Of a DNA stretch of 64,000 nucleotides, positions 1 through 8,268 are shown in pieces. Location of the stretch: NCBI GenBank assembly GCA_041392165.1, contig JAWKMN010000010.1:23460-87459 (forward strand), written 5' to 3'. The notes below the pieces were generated by a model. It was not told the origin of the DNA and did no database searches. It saw nothing but the letters and a program-made list of their open reading frames with translations. Each line of letters starts with the position of its first letter. Within the stretch, counting starts at the first letter, position 1. The stretch is from Arenibacter sp041392165. GTDB taxonomy: Bacteria; Bacteroidota; Bacteroidia; Flavobacteriales; Flavobacteriaceae. The translations under genes and the position numbers were made by a program.

Positions 1-137
1 GTATTGTGCATTTGATAAACGTCCTCTATGGCTACAGTGATATAATTTGTCCTTTCGTCCAGGATATCCAAGAAACGGGCTTTGCGTTCCGGTGTAATAA
101 ACCCTTCCAAATAATCAAGCAGCTTCCGATCGACCAT
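1..137 (-). CDS. TrmH/SpoU-type RNA 2'-O-methyltransferase, N-terminal fragment
   Basis: The complement reads an open frame of 45 codons from an ATG at 135-137 to the window edge, beginning MVDRKLLDYLEGFITPERK and continuing with an ILDERTNYITVAIEDVYQ-like stretch. This is the usual N-terminus of flavobacterial SpoU/TrmH-family methyltransferases, which 2'-O-methylate guanosine in tRNA or rRNA with S-adenosylmethionine. The SAM-binding knot domain lies outside the window, so tRNA versus rRNA specificity cannot be judged. It is divergent from the sirtuin gene, with 60 bp between the two starts. Recognition rests on the N-terminus only. Confidence 0.75.
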   Translation of the reverse strand, partial: MVDRKLLDYLEGFITPERKARFLDILDERTNYITVAIEDVYQMHN

Positions 138-165
138 ATAACTAAGGTATTAAAAATAAAACAAT

Positions 166-173
166 TAATTTTG
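166..173 (+). promoter_or_regulatory. Bacteroidota -7 element upstream of the sirtuin gene
   Basis: TAATTTTG matches the Bacteroidota -7 consensus TAnnTTTG and lies 24 bp before the ATG at 198. No good -33 TTTG is seen at the expected distance, so this is a half-supported promoter. Confidence 0.45.
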
Positions 174-197
174 CAAATATTCCTTTAATCCGTTACA

Positions 198-890
198 ATG
201 AAAAAAATAGTGGTTCTAACAGGGGCAGGGGTTAGTGCGGAAAGCGGAATTAACACTTTCAGGGATGCAGATGGCTTATGGGAAGGCCATGATGTAATGC
301 AGGTGGCCACGCCCCAAGGTTTTCAGGAGAATCCCGATTTGGTACTCCATTTTTACAACCAGAGAAGGAGACAACTGCTCCAAGTCTTCCCTAATTTGGC
401 CCATAAGGCTTTGGTTGACCTGGAAGACCATTTTGAAGTCAGCATCATCACCCAAAATGTGGACGATCTACACGAACGGGCCGGTAGCACTAACGTAATT
501 CATTTGCACGGAGAGTTGTTAAAGGCCAGATGCAGTGCTAATCCCAGCAAAATAATCGACTGGAAAACCGATATCAAAATTGGGGATCTCTCGGAAGAGG
601 GGAAACAGCTTCGACCCCATATTGTATGGTTTGGTGAGGAAGTACCACTATTGGAAAAAGCGGCCCATATTACACAACAAGCCCAAATATTAATTATTAT
701 AGGCACCTCGATGCAGGTTTATCCGGCTGCCGGTTTAGTACATTATGTATCCAGGGGCACCCCCATTTACTTTATCGACCCAAAACCGAATATTTCCCAT
801 ACAGATTTTAATGATCTCTCCATAATTCAGGCCAGTGCCGTTAATGGGGTGCCCCAATTGGTATCCGATTTAATCGGCGACAGGCTATGA
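198..890 (+). CDS. cobB: NAD-dependent protein deacylase (class III sirtuin)
   Basis: Cytoplasmic sirtuin that removes acyl groups from lysine using NAD+. Visible motifs are the NAD-binding GAGVSAESGI (residues 9-18), TQNVDDLHERAG (85-96) and the catalytic histidine in HLHGEL (His104). Tyr53 and Arg56, in the order Y-x-x-R, match the pair that in SIRT5 and E. coli CobB recognises succinyl or malonyl lysine, so desuccinylase activity is likely. The zinc-ribbon cysteines of classical sirtuins are missing: only Cys112 remains where two CxxC pairs are expected. The length of 230 residues is normal for the family. The ATG at 198 directly precedes the conserved KIVVLTGAG start. It stands alone between a divergent methyltransferase and a protein of unknown function. 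Confidence 0.92.
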   Translation: MKKIVVLTGAGVSAESGINTFRDADGLWEGHDVMQVATPQGFQENPDLVLHFYNQRRRQLLQVFPNLAHKALVDLEDHFEVSIITQNVDDLHERAGSTNVIHLHGELLKARCSANPSKIIDWKTDIKIGDLSEEGKQLRPHIVWFGEEVPLLEKAAHITQQAQILIIIGTSMQVYPAAGLVHYVSRGTPIYFIDPKPNISHTDFNDLSIIQASAVNGVPQLVSDLIGDRL

Positions 891-1079
891 AGTAGTTTAC
901 ACGGACTATCCCCAAAGCAGAGTCTTGTACAAATGCCAAATGGACGGTCCGGACCCCAGATCCGGAGAATCTATGGATTGAATATGTTATATTTATTCCT
1001 TTGAGAAGTACAGGGAATTTACAATTGGTTTATTCGTACTTTTCAGCATAAGAACCGTTTTAAAAAAGCAAGGATATTT

Positions 1080-1640
1080 GTGAACTACATAGTACTTTAT
1101 AACGCCCTTAATAACGTTGACCATTCCAGGACCAAAAGAATGGAGATGTCCAACCTTATAGGAGACAACCCCTCTAATATTGCTACCCTATTGGAAATTG
1201 CCTTTCAAGTAGATGACCCCGTATCCTGCAAAGCAAGTTGGGTTTTGGAATTTATGGCCAAAGAACATTTAAACTATCTTTTCCCTAATATGGATACTTT
1301 TGTGCACCATATTGGGGCCGTACATATGGATCCGGCGGTAAGGCCCATGGCAAAAATATGTGAGGCACTTATGAAGTCCTACTTTCAATCAAAGGACCAA
1401 GAAACCCTTAATGCCATAAACGAAGAGCACTTGGAAAGCATAACATCGGCTTGTTTCGACTGGCTCATAGGCAACCATAAAGTGGCTGCCCAGGCATATG
1501 CTATGACCAGCCTTTTGCTATTGGGCAGGAAGTTTGATTGGATCCATCCGGAATTGCGCTCCATATTGGAACAGAACTATCCAAATGGCAGTGCCGCCTA
1601 TAAGGCCAGGGCCAGGATGACCTTGGCAAAACTAAACTAG
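1080..1640 (+). CDS. conserved hypothetical helical protein upstream of purB
   Basis: A 186-residue soluble protein without signal peptide or membrane segment. It is rich in amphipathic helices with a HEAT/ARM-like rhythm. It begins with GTG at 1080; the next ATG (1140) would remove the conserved-looking opening. It lies 105 bp upstream of purB, and relatives in other flavobacteria often occupy the same place. I recall such proteins being labelled as adenylosuccinate lyase by transfer from the neighbour, but no lyase signature is present here. The purB promoter lies in the gap after this gene, so the two are probably not strictly co-transcribed. Function unknown. Confidence 0.75.
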   Translation: MNYIVLYNALNNVDHSRTKRMEMSNLIGDNPSNIATLLEIAFQVDDPVSCKASWVLEFMAKEHLNYLFPNMDTFVHHIGAVHMDPAVRPMAKICEALMKSYFQSKDQETLNAINEEHLESITSACFDWLIGNHKVAAQAYAMTSLLLLGRKFDWIHPELRSILEQNYPNGSAAYKARARMTLAKLN

Positions 1641-1683
1641 GTATGTACCACAGAACAAATAACGGAACAATCTTTCGCTTCAC

Positions 1684-1714
1684 TTTTAAACTCCTCAACT
1701 TATAGCTATCTTTG
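1684..1714 (+). promoter_or_regulatory. purB promoter
   Basis: TATCTTTG at 1707-1714 is a full match to the Bacteroidota -7 element TAnnTTTG, preceded after a 19-bp spacer by TTTT at 1684-1687 in the -33 place. It would start transcription about 25 bp before the purB ATG at 1746. Confidence 0.6.
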
Positions 1715-1745
1715 CGCTTTTCCAAAATCAATCAAATAGTACAAG

Positions 1746-3089
1746 ATGTCATTAAACAAATTAAACGCCATATCTCCTATTGATGGTAGATACAGAAATA
1801 AAATAGATTCCCTTTCCTCCTATTTTTCCGAGGAGGCCCTTATAAAATATAGGGTACGCGTAGAAATTGAATATTTTATAGCGCTATGTGAAATTCCACT
1901 TCCCCAGCTTTCAAACTTTGACAGTTCAAAATTTAACGATTTGAGAAAAATCTATGTCGATTTTGATTCTGAAGATGCCATTGCCATAAAGGAAATTGAG
2001 AAGATAACCAACCATGATGTAAAGGCGGTTGAATATTTTATAAAAAAAGAGTTTGATAAATTAGGCTTGGCATCCTATAAGGAGTTTATCCATTTTGGAC
2101 TAACCTCACAAGATATAAACAACACCGCTATTCCCCTCTCTATCAAAGAAGCCATGAATGAGGTTTATATACCGCAATATTTGGAGGTATTGAACAAGTT
2201 AACGGCTTTGGTAAAGGAATGGGAAGCTGTACCCATGTTGTCAAGAACACACGGCCAGCCTGCGTCCCCCACCCGCTTGGGAAAGGAGATCGAGGTATTT
2301 GCAGTGCGTTTGGAAGAACAATTCAATTTGCTTAACGATATTCCAAATGCTGCAAAATTTGGTGGTGCCACAGGAAACTACAATGCCCACAAAGTGGCCT
2401 ATCCACAAATTGATTGGAGGGAATTTGGACAAAAATTTGTTCAGGAGAAGCTTGGTCTGTACCATTCCTTTCCTACTACGCAAATAGAACATTATGACCA
2501 TATGGCCGCTCTTTTCGATTGCCTCAAGAGGATCAATACCATAATCATAGATTTGGACAGGGATTTTTGGACCTATGTTTCCATGGACTATTTTAAGCAG
2601 AAAATAAAAGCCGGTGAAGTGGGATCTTCGGCCATGCCCCACAAGGTAAACCCTATCGATTTTGAAAATTCCGAAGGGAATTTGGGGATTGCCAATGCCA
2701 TTTTCGAACATTTATCCGCCAAACTTCCCGTTTCCAGATTACAAAGGGATTTAACCGATAGTACGGTACTGAGAAACGTTGGCGTACCTTTTGGCCATAC
2801 GCTTATAGCCTTTCAATCCACATTAAAGGGCTTGAACAAACTATTGTTGAACAAGGAGAAGTTTGAGCAGGACCTGGAAAATAATTGGGCCGTGGTAGCT
2901 GAGGCCATACAGACTATTTTAAGGCGTGAGGCCTATCCCGATCCATATGAAGCATTGAAAGGGTTAACACGTACCAATGAGAAGATTACGCAGCAGTCCA
3001 TTTCCAATTTTATCGATACTTTGGAAACGACCGAAGCCATAAAATCCGAATTGAAACAAATCGCCCCGAGCAATTATACAGGAATTTAA
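1746..3089 (+). CDS. purB: adenylosuccinate lyase
   Basis: Catalyses two steps of purine synthesis: cleavage of SAICAR to AICAR and of adenylosuccinate to AMP, each releasing fumarate. The 447-residue protein has the fumarase/aspartase superfamily signature GSSAMPHKVNP at about residues 293-303, whose serines form the mobile catalytic loop. Other conserved segments are FGLTSQDINNTA and SRTHGQPASPT with the catalytic histidine. The length fits the E. coli-type enzyme. A promoter just upstream and a strong hairpin terminator just downstream make it a monocistronic unit. Confidence 0.97.
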   Translation: MSLNKLNAISPIDGRYRNKIDSLSSYFSEEALIKYRVRVEIEYFIALCEIPLPQLSNFDSSKFNDLRKIYVDFDSEDAIAIKEIEKITNHDVKAVEYFIKKEFDKLGLASYKEFIHFGLTSQDINNTAIPLSIKEAMNEVYIPQYLEVLNKLTALVKEWEAVPMLSRTHGQPASPTRLGKEIEVFAVRLEEQFNLLNDIPNAAKFGGATGNYNAHKVAYPQIDWREFGQKFVQEKLGLYHSFPTTQIEHYDHMAALFDCLKRINTIIIDLDRDFWTYVSMDYFKQKIKAGEVGSSAMPHKVNPIDFENSEGNLGIANAIFEHLSAKLPVSRLQRDLTDSTVLRNVGVPFGHTLIAFQSTLKGLNKLLLNKEKFEQDLENNWAVVAEAIQTILRREAYPDPYEALKGLTRTNEKITQQSISNFIDTLETTEAIKSELKQIAPSNYTGI

Positions 3090-3131
3090 ACAAGCCGTAA
3101 GTAGTTTAATAGCTCTTTTGATTTAACACCA

Positions 3132-3172
3132 AGCAATCCAAAGTTAATTATCCCTCTTTGGATTGCTTTTTA
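3132..3172 (+). terminator. intrinsic terminator of purB
   Basis: A perfect 12-bp stem (3132-3143 with 3156-3167), a 12-nt loop and a T run at 3167-3171. It lies 43 bp after the purB stop and shortly before the end of the convergent mscS gene. Confidence 0.85.
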
Positions 3173-3199
3173 TTGGTCGCCCCATATAAAGAACAAATC

Positions 3200-4015
3200 T
3201 TAGCCCTTCTTTTGTATCTCTACCTGATGCGGATATGGTATCTCTATACCAGCCTTATCCAGTGCCAACTTACAGTTTTCCAAAGTTTCAAAATACACGG
3301 ACCAGTAATCTCCCGGGGCACAAAAGGGCCTTACGGCAAAATTCACGGAACTATCGGCCAATTCGGATACGTTGACCGATGGTGCAGGATCTTTTAGCAC
3401 CTTTGGATTGGATTCCAAAACCGCCAATAGTACTTCCTTTGCTTTCTTAATATCCTCGCCATATCCAATACCAATGGTAGTGTCCACCCTCATCTTACCT
3501 TCTGCCGTATAATTTATGATATTGCCATTGGCCATGGCGCCATTGGGTACAATGGCCAGCTTATTTTGGGGTGTTATAAGTTTGGTCGTAAAAATATCAA
3601 TTTCCTTTACGCTGCCCAACACCCCCTGTGCCTCTATTAAATCGCCAATTTTATAGGGTTTAAAAATCATGATCAAAACCCCTCCGGCAAAGTTGGACAA
3701 TGAGCCTTGCAGCGCTAGGCCAACTGCCAGACCGGCGGCTGCGATCACAGCGGCGAAGGTGGTTATGTTTATCCCTAATTGTCCGATAACCACCAGGATT
3801 AAGAATATTTTTAGTATCCAGGATAGCAGACTAAGTAAAAAATGCCGTAGGGATTCATCATATTTACTGTTGTTCATGATCTTTTTTGCACCTCCAACAA
3901 TCCTTTTAATGACCCATAGCCCAATAAAAAAAATCAGCAATGCCGTTAGCACCTTAGGTCCAAACTCCTTGGCCAGTTCTATTCCGTAATGAAACCATTC
4001 CTCCGCCTTTTCCAT
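3200..4015 (-). CDS. mscS: small-conductance mechanosensitive channel (MscS family)
   Basis: Inner-membrane channel that opens under osmotic downshock to release solutes. The 271-residue length is close to E. coli MscS (286). Three membrane segments are visible: about residues 18-38 (VLTALLIFFIGLWVI), 63-83 and 86-110. The last is the Ala/Gly-rich pore helix AAAGLAVGLALQGSLSNFAGG. The beta domain follows with the motif PYKIGDLIEAQGVLGSVKEI and NGAMANGNIINYT. Transcribed alone, convergent to purB. A second MscS-family gene is at the far end of the window. Confidence 0.95.
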   Translation of the reverse strand: MEKAEEWFHYGIELAKEFGPKVLTALLIFFIGLWVIKRIVGGAKKIMNNSKYDESLRHFLLSLLSWILKIFLILVVIGQLGINITTFAAVIAAAGLAVGLALQGSLSNFAGGVLIMIFKPYKIGDLIEAQGVLGSVKEIDIFTTKLITPQNKLAIVPNGAMANGNIINYTAEGKMRVDTTIGIGYGEDIKKAKEVLLAVLESNPKVLKDPAPSVNVSELADSSVNFAVRPFCAPGDYWSVYFETLENCKLALDKAGIEIPYPHQVEIQKKG

Positions 4016-4179
4016 AATAAAATTAGTTTGTGTTTTTGTTGGTACTAATATAAAAAACTCTTACCATTATTTTACCCAAGGCATGTAAACAAGGAATCTA
4101 TGGCCAAAACTAAACAGCTCCTTAACTTTGATATTAAAATAACATCTGGAAAATGAAGTTGGCACTACCTTAAATACGG

Positions 4180-4216
4180 AAAAAGCCCTGCATTGCCGTT
4201 CAGCAGTACAGAGCCT
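4180..4216 (-). terminator. probable terminator of the sigma/DUF4252 operon
   Basis: On the minus strand a 12-bp stem with two G-U pairs and one mismatch (arms at about 4203-4214 and 4185-4196) is followed by TTTTT. It lies about 30 bp after the stop of the last DUF4252 gene. Confidence 0.5.
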
Positions 4217-4242
4217 CAAAATATTGTAAGCCTCAACAATTT

Positions 4243-4800
4243 TTATTCCTTTCTTACCCCCTTCAAAAAATTTCCGATTTCCCCCAATCCTTCTCCCTTA
4301 TAATCTGATTTTTCCACTGCCTTCATAAATTGAACCAATTTGGCAGGGTTCATATTTTTGCCCAAGACCCGGACCAGCATAAAGCCCTTATCCTCACTAT
4401 CCCCGTAAATGACAACCTCATCAATGGCATCATCATCGCCCAAATATCTTACGGAAGCCTTGCCATATCCGGTGTTCACCTTCATCAGCTCGGTAAACTT
4501 GCCATTCTTTAAGATAGCGTTGATATTGGCTTTTTCTTTCTGGAACTCCAGAAGGTTATCCTCGGTTATTTTAAACGCCAGGATATTCAATTTTTTTAAT
4601 GACCCAAGGGCTTCCCTTTGGTCCATGGTCAAATCGGCCATGTCCATATTCAACAGACTTACCGGCAGATCTACCGATAAAAAATTTGGATTATCCGCAT
4701 TATCCACATAATATTCCTGTAGACTCTGTGTTGACGAACAGGCCAGCATTGTAAAGATTACCAACATTGCAAAGACTACTTTTTCAATTCTTGCTCCCAT
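4243..4800 (-). CDS. DUF4252 domain lipoprotein
   Basis: A 185-residue predicted lipoprotein: the signal sequence ends at the lipobox MLAC (Cys21). The mature part is a DUF4252-like domain with the features of the family (an early LPVSLL segment, a KITEDN turn, YGDSEDKGFMLVRVLG near the end). DUF4252 proteins are exported proteins of unknown function, common in Bacteroidota and often following an ECF sigma factor, as here. It is the last gene of a four-gene operon, 67 bp after its paralogue. It resembles the upstream DUF4252 protein only distantly, so the duplication is old. Confidence 0.85.
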   Translation of the reverse strand: MGARIEKVVFAMLVIFTMLACSSTQSLQEYYVDNADNPNFLSVDLPVSLLNMDMADLTMDQREALGSLKKLNILAFKITEDNLLEFQKEKANINAILKNGKFTELMKVNTGYGKASVRYLGDDDAIDEVVIYGDSEDKGFMLVRVLGKNMNPAKLVQFMKAVEKSDYKGEGLGEIGNFLKGVRKE

Positions 4801-4866
4801 TTCCTGTAATATTAATTTTCAATTAACAAGGGAAGTAGTTTACAAAGCAGCTACTTCCCCTACCTC

Positions 4867-5415
4867 CTATTTTTGATTCTTGCCCGCCTTGTTCAACTCG
4901 GTCGGCAAATTCATCTTTTGGGTCAAGGATCCTATCTTGTTAAGATCAATATCTCCGGTAAGCGATAACAATACCGTTTCAAATTTCCTATCGTTAATTT
5001 CCACGTTCCCATTTTTAATCCCGGTAACGAACATGAGCAATTCGCTTACATGGTCTTCGTCCTTACCGCTCTTGATGTAAAACTTTACATTGGCATCCTT
5101 ATCCTTTACCCTCATCAGCTCCTGTAAGGATGACGATTTCAAATACTTCTCCATAGTAATCTGCATCTCTGAGGAAATCTTTTTATCCTCTGTAATAAAA
5201 ACCTTTAAATTTTTAAGGTTTTGGGCTATATCCATAAAATCCTTTGCCTCCTGATCATCGACCTCTACGTTTATCTTGCTCAATAATTTAAACATACTTT
5301 CATTGACCACAACGGCACTTACATTATCCAGATCTTCAAATTTATCGAACATGGATTGTGAAAACCCTATAAAGGGCAACATGGTTACCAATACTATTAT
5401 GATGTACTTCTTCAT
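4867..5415 (-). CDS. DUF4252 domain exported protein
   Basis: A 182-residue protein starting MKKYIIIVLVTMLPFIGFSQ, a classical signal peptide with likely cleavage after FSQ. The open frame extends 16 codons upstream, but the ATG at 5413-5415 is chosen because it starts directly at the signal sequence. The body is a DUF4252 domain, with IDLNKIGSL near the end. It has no lipobox, unlike the next gene, so it is probably periplasmic while its paralogue is lipid-anchored. Function unknown; the operon position suggests it is a target or partner of the sigma/anti-sigma pair. Confidence 0.85.
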   Translation of the reverse strand: MKKYIIIVLVTMLPFIGFSQSMFDKFEDLDNVSAVVVNESMFKLLSKINVEVDDQEAKDFMDIAQNLKNLKVFITEDKKISSEMQITMEKYLKSSSLQELMRVKDKDANVKFYIKSGKDEDHVSELLMFVTGIKNGNVEINDRKFETVLLSLTGDIDLNKIGSLTQKMNLPTELNKAGKNQK

Positions 5416-5425
5416 CTTTTTTAAT

Positions 5426-5848
5426 TTAATTATTGTTGTAAATTTTTTGCTTTGTTTCTTCAAACTCCTTTAAATAAGCTACTTTTTCAGTTCCCTTACC
5501 TAGATTGGCGGCCAAAAGACTTAATGCCTTTTTGGTTTCCTGATAAGCGTATTCCGCTTCCTTCCGTTCTTGATAACTTCTTCCAAAATATATACCAAAT
5601 ATCAAAATGCTTACAGCCGCAATGGATATCCACTTTATATATCGTTTTTTGCTAGGTCTTAGTGGAACCTGTCCGGTAAACTTCTCTTCTTTGGCTACGG
5701 AAAAATACTGAAACATAGGGGCATATTCTTTTAAGTGCTCAGGAGCTTCCTCTTTAGTGAAATATTCCCTCAACATCTCTTCTTCGGCAACGGAAGTCCT
5801 TGCCTCAAAATACTTTTCCAATAATTTTTCTATATTACTTAATTCCAT
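5426..5848 (-). CDS. single-pass membrane protein, probable anti-sigma factor
   Basis: A 140-residue protein with an acidic cytoplasmic N-terminus (about residues 1-68), one membrane helix around 73-90 (WISIAAVSILIFGIYFG) and a charged coiled-coil-like tail. It overlaps the end of the ECF sigma gene by 14 bp, which implies translational coupling. The topology and position are those of anti-sigma factors that hold an ECF sigma at the membrane, but no zinc-binding HxxxCxxC motif is present. The role is therefore inferred from context. Confidence 0.75.
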   Translation of the reverse strand: MELSNIEKLLEKYFEARTSVAEEEMLREYFTKEEAPEHLKEYAPMFQYFSVAKEEKFTGQVPLRPSKKRYIKWISIAAVSILIFGIYFGRSYQERKEAEYAYQETKKALSLLAANLGKGTEKVAYLKEFEETKQKIYNNN

Positions 5849-6344
5849 AATTGTGCTTTTTAACCAATTTTTCCCTCACTGTTTTTCGAGCTCTGGACAA
5901 AGTAACCCTCACCGCTGTGGCACTCATGTCCAAAAGTTTGGCTATTTCCTCAAATTCGTACTCCTCCACATCCCTAAGCTGCAGGACCATTTTCTGCTGC
6001 GCCGGCAATTCCTCCATGATTCTTTCTATCCAACCCAGACTATCAATAACCTCTACCTGTTTATGTAGGGAAACATTTTCATCCTTATAGTTGCTGTGTA
6101 CCAATTTTAAATTTCCCGCCTGTTTGGATTTAAGTCGGTCCAAACAAAAATTCTTGGTCATCATCATAGCATAAGCCTCTACATTATTATAGCCTTCCAT
6201 CTTATTGTTCTTGGACCATAGCTTCATTAAGATTTCTTGTGTGGCATCCTCAGCTTCTTCCTTAGAGACCAATAAACGTTTGGCCAATCTATAAAGTTTA
6301 TCCTTAAATGGCAAAACCACATTTAAAAACTCAGTTTGTTGCAT
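5835..6344 (-). CDS. ECF-type RNA polymerase sigma factor
   Basis: A 169-residue sigma-70 family protein of the extracytoplasmic-function class. Region 2 is visible as KEEAEDATQEILMKLW (about residues 27-42), and region 4 as PAQQKMVLQLRDVEEYEFEE followed by a helix-turn-helix with ATAVRVTLSRARK. It heads an operon with a membrane anti-sigma-like protein and two DUF4252 proteins. By analogy with other such sets it probably responds to an envelope signal and transcribes its own operon. No clear housekeeping promoter was seen upstream, which is compatible with autoregulation. Confidence 0.92.
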   Translation of the reverse strand: MQQTEFLNVVLPFKDKLYRLAKRLLVSKEEAEDATQEILMKLWSKNNKMEGYNNVEAYAMMMTKNFCLDRLKSKQAGNLKLVHSNYKDENVSLHKQVEVIDSLGWIERIMEELPAQQKMVLQLRDVEEYEFEEIAKLLDMSATAVRVTLSRARKTVREKLVKKHNYGIK

Positions 6345-6585
6345 TTTGGTTTAGTTGTTTTATAATCCTGAATAACAGGCTTACAATGGCAAGACGACCT
6401 ACATCGAATTTTGTTACAATTAGTTTCCTATTCCTTACAATGTAAGTAAATTAGCCCAACGGAAACCATATTGGCAATATTACCGTATATAATTGAAATC
6501 GTTCCCCAAAACTGATCTATACTTTTTTAATGGAATGATATTTGTAAGCCACTACCCATTGTGTTTTGGCTATTATTTAAAAGTT

Positions 6586-8064
6586 ATGAAGAAGTATTTA
6601 TTGGTTCTTTTAGGAGTTGGCTTGCTCCTAATTAGTTGTAACAAGAATGATGATCCGCAGGTGGCCGGGGAATTGGAAGCCCCTGAAGTGGACATTGATA
6701 TTACTGTCCAAGATTTTATGTGGCAGACCATGAATACCTACTATTTTTGGCAAGGTGATGTGGCCGACTTAGGGGATGACCGTTTTGCCTCCTATGACGA
6801 TTATGTGTCATTTTTGGAGACAACGGAAAACCCCGGGACATTTTTTGATGAGAAATTACTTTACAGGGACGACCGCTTTAGTTTTTATTCAGAAGATTAC
6901 AAGGAATTGACGCAATCTTTTGCAGGAATATCCAAGAGCAATGGTCTGGAGTTTGGTTTGAGCTTATTTCTTGACAGTAATGATATTTATGGATATGTGC
7001 GCTACATTGTGCCAAATTCCAATGCTTCTAGCAAGGATATCCAAAGAGGGGATATTTTTACCGGCGTTAATGGCACCAACCTTAACCTTGATAATTATAT
7101 GGACCTTTTATTTGGTGATGGAGACACCTACACCTTAAATATGGCCGAAATCTCCGGTAATATAATTACCAATACGGACAGGGAAGTTACTTTGACCAAG
7201 GAAGCCAACCTGGCCGAAAATCCTATCTTTATTGTCAATGTATTGGAAACAGGGGGAAAAAAAATAGGTTATTTAATGTACAATGGCTTTACCAACGAAT
7301 ATGACGAACAATTGAACAATGCCTTTGGCGAATTTAAGTCGGCGGGCGTAACGGACCTGGTATTGGATCTCAGGTACAATCCGGGTGGATCCGTAAATTC
7401 GGCCCGATTATTATCCAGTATGATTTATGGCACTCACACTAATAGTGTTTTTCTGAAAGCCAGATATAACGAAAAGCTACAATCTGAGTTTAAGGATACC
7501 GACCTTATTGAATATTTTGCGGATACGACGGACAACAATACCCCTATAAATTCGTTAGAACTGGGCAAAGTGTATATCATTGCCACCGGAAGCAGTGCAT
7601 CGGCAAGTGAATTGGTCATGAACGGTCTGGACCCTTATATAAACGTAATCCATATAGGGACCAAAACGACAGGAAAGAACGAATTTTCCGTTACCTTTGT
7701 AGATGATTTTGAGAACGGCAATGTTTACGACCCCGATAGGGAAGGTAATATTAACCAGTATAATCATTTGGCCATACAACCGTTGATCGGACGAAATGAA
7801 AATGCCAATGGCTTTTCCGAGTACACGAACGGACTGTCTCCCGATATCTTATTGAATGAGGACCTATCCAATTTGGGAGTACTGGGCCATATGGACGAAC
7901 CCTTATTGGCCAAAGCCATTGCCGAGATTACAGGTACTACTGCAAAAATGGATCTTACAGTAGATATGCCGATCAAATTGGTAAGTAGCTCCAAAATGTT
8001 CACAAAGATCAAGGACAATATGTTCATGGATATTAAAAAACCATTAAAATTGACCAAAAAATAG
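6586..8064 (+). CDS. S41 family peptidase, lipoprotein (first of a tandem pair)
   Basis: A 492-residue tail-specific-protease-type peptidase with signal peptide and lipobox LLISC (Cys18), so anchored in the envelope. A PDZ-like segment (about residues 130-215, GYVRYIVPNSNASSKDIQRG) precedes the S41 domain with LVLDLRYNPGGSVNSARL. The catalytic serine is in GSSASASELVMNGL and the lysine in TTGKNEF. The open frame extends 31 codons upstream, but the ATG at 6586 is preferred because the lipoprotein signal begins there. It is followed 198 bp later by a close paralogue. Confidence 0.9.
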   Translation: MKKYLLVLLGVGLLLISCNKNDDPQVAGELEAPEVDIDITVQDFMWQTMNTYYFWQGDVADLGDDRFASYDDYVSFLETTENPGTFFDEKLLYRDDRFSFYSEDYKELTQSFAGISKSNGLEFGLSLFLDSNDIYGYVRYIVPNSNASSKDIQRGDIFTGVNGTNLNLDNYMDLLFGDGDTYTLNMAEISGNIITNTDREVTLTKEANLAENPIFIVNVLETGGKKIGYLMYNGFTNEYDEQLNNAFGEFKSAGVTDLVLDLRYNPGGSVNSARLLSSMIYGTHTNSVFLKARYNEKLQSEFKDTDLIEYFADTTDNNTPINSLELGKVYIIATGSSASASELVMNGLDPYINVIHIGTKTTGKNEFSVTFVDDFENGNVYDPDREGNINQYNHLAIQPLIGRNENANGFSEYTNGLSPDILLNEDLSNLGVLGHMDEPLLAKAIAEITGTTAKMDLTVDMPIKLVSSSKMFTKIKDNMFMDIKKPLKLTKK

Positions 8065-8132
8065 TAGCCACTGCTCTGTTTAAAGTGCCGCCCATCCCAA
8101 TGAATATAGTGTGCGGCGCAATCCAATAATAC

Positions 8133-8178
8133 AATTACATACGAATGTTAAAAAAGCAATAAATATCTACATATGAAA
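8133..8178 (+). repeat. duplicated leader, copy 1 (decoy copy)
   Basis: A 46-bp stretch that resembles the leader and start of the next gene (8224-8268), sharing the block ATCTACATATGAAA and the preceding A-rich run. In this copy the ATG at 8173 is followed by one codon and then TGA, so it encodes nothing. It looks like a remnant of the tandem duplication that created the S41 pair. Confidence 0.6.
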
Positions 8179-8184
8179 TGAGCA

Positions 8185-8201
8185 TGACCAAAATTTGGTC
8201 A
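8185..8201. promoter_or_regulatory. 17-bp palindrome, candidate operator
   Basis: TGACCAAA-A-TTTGGTCA is a perfect inverted repeat with 8-bp arms and a single central base. It lies between the two leader copies, about 62 bp before the second S41 start. The form fits a dimeric regulator site; no regulator gene is adjacent. Confidence 0.4.
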
Positions 8202-8223
8202 CAAACTCAAATGAAGATATGCG

Positions 8224-8268
8224 AATTACATATGACCGCTAAAAAACAATAAACATCTACATATGAAA
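8224..8268 (+). repeat. duplicated leader, copy 2 (with functional start)
   Basis: The second copy of the leader described at 8133-8178, offset by about 91 bp. Here the ATG at 8263 opens the second S41 gene. Confidence 0.6.

Noticed and set aside
2241..2711. 156-codon minus-strand frame inside purB
   Set aside because: It lies opposite conserved purB sequence including the lyase signature; a shadow frame.
6556..6565. Promoter -7 element before the first S41 gene
   Set aside because: ATATTTG lacks the two-base gap of TAnnTTTG and has no -33 partner.
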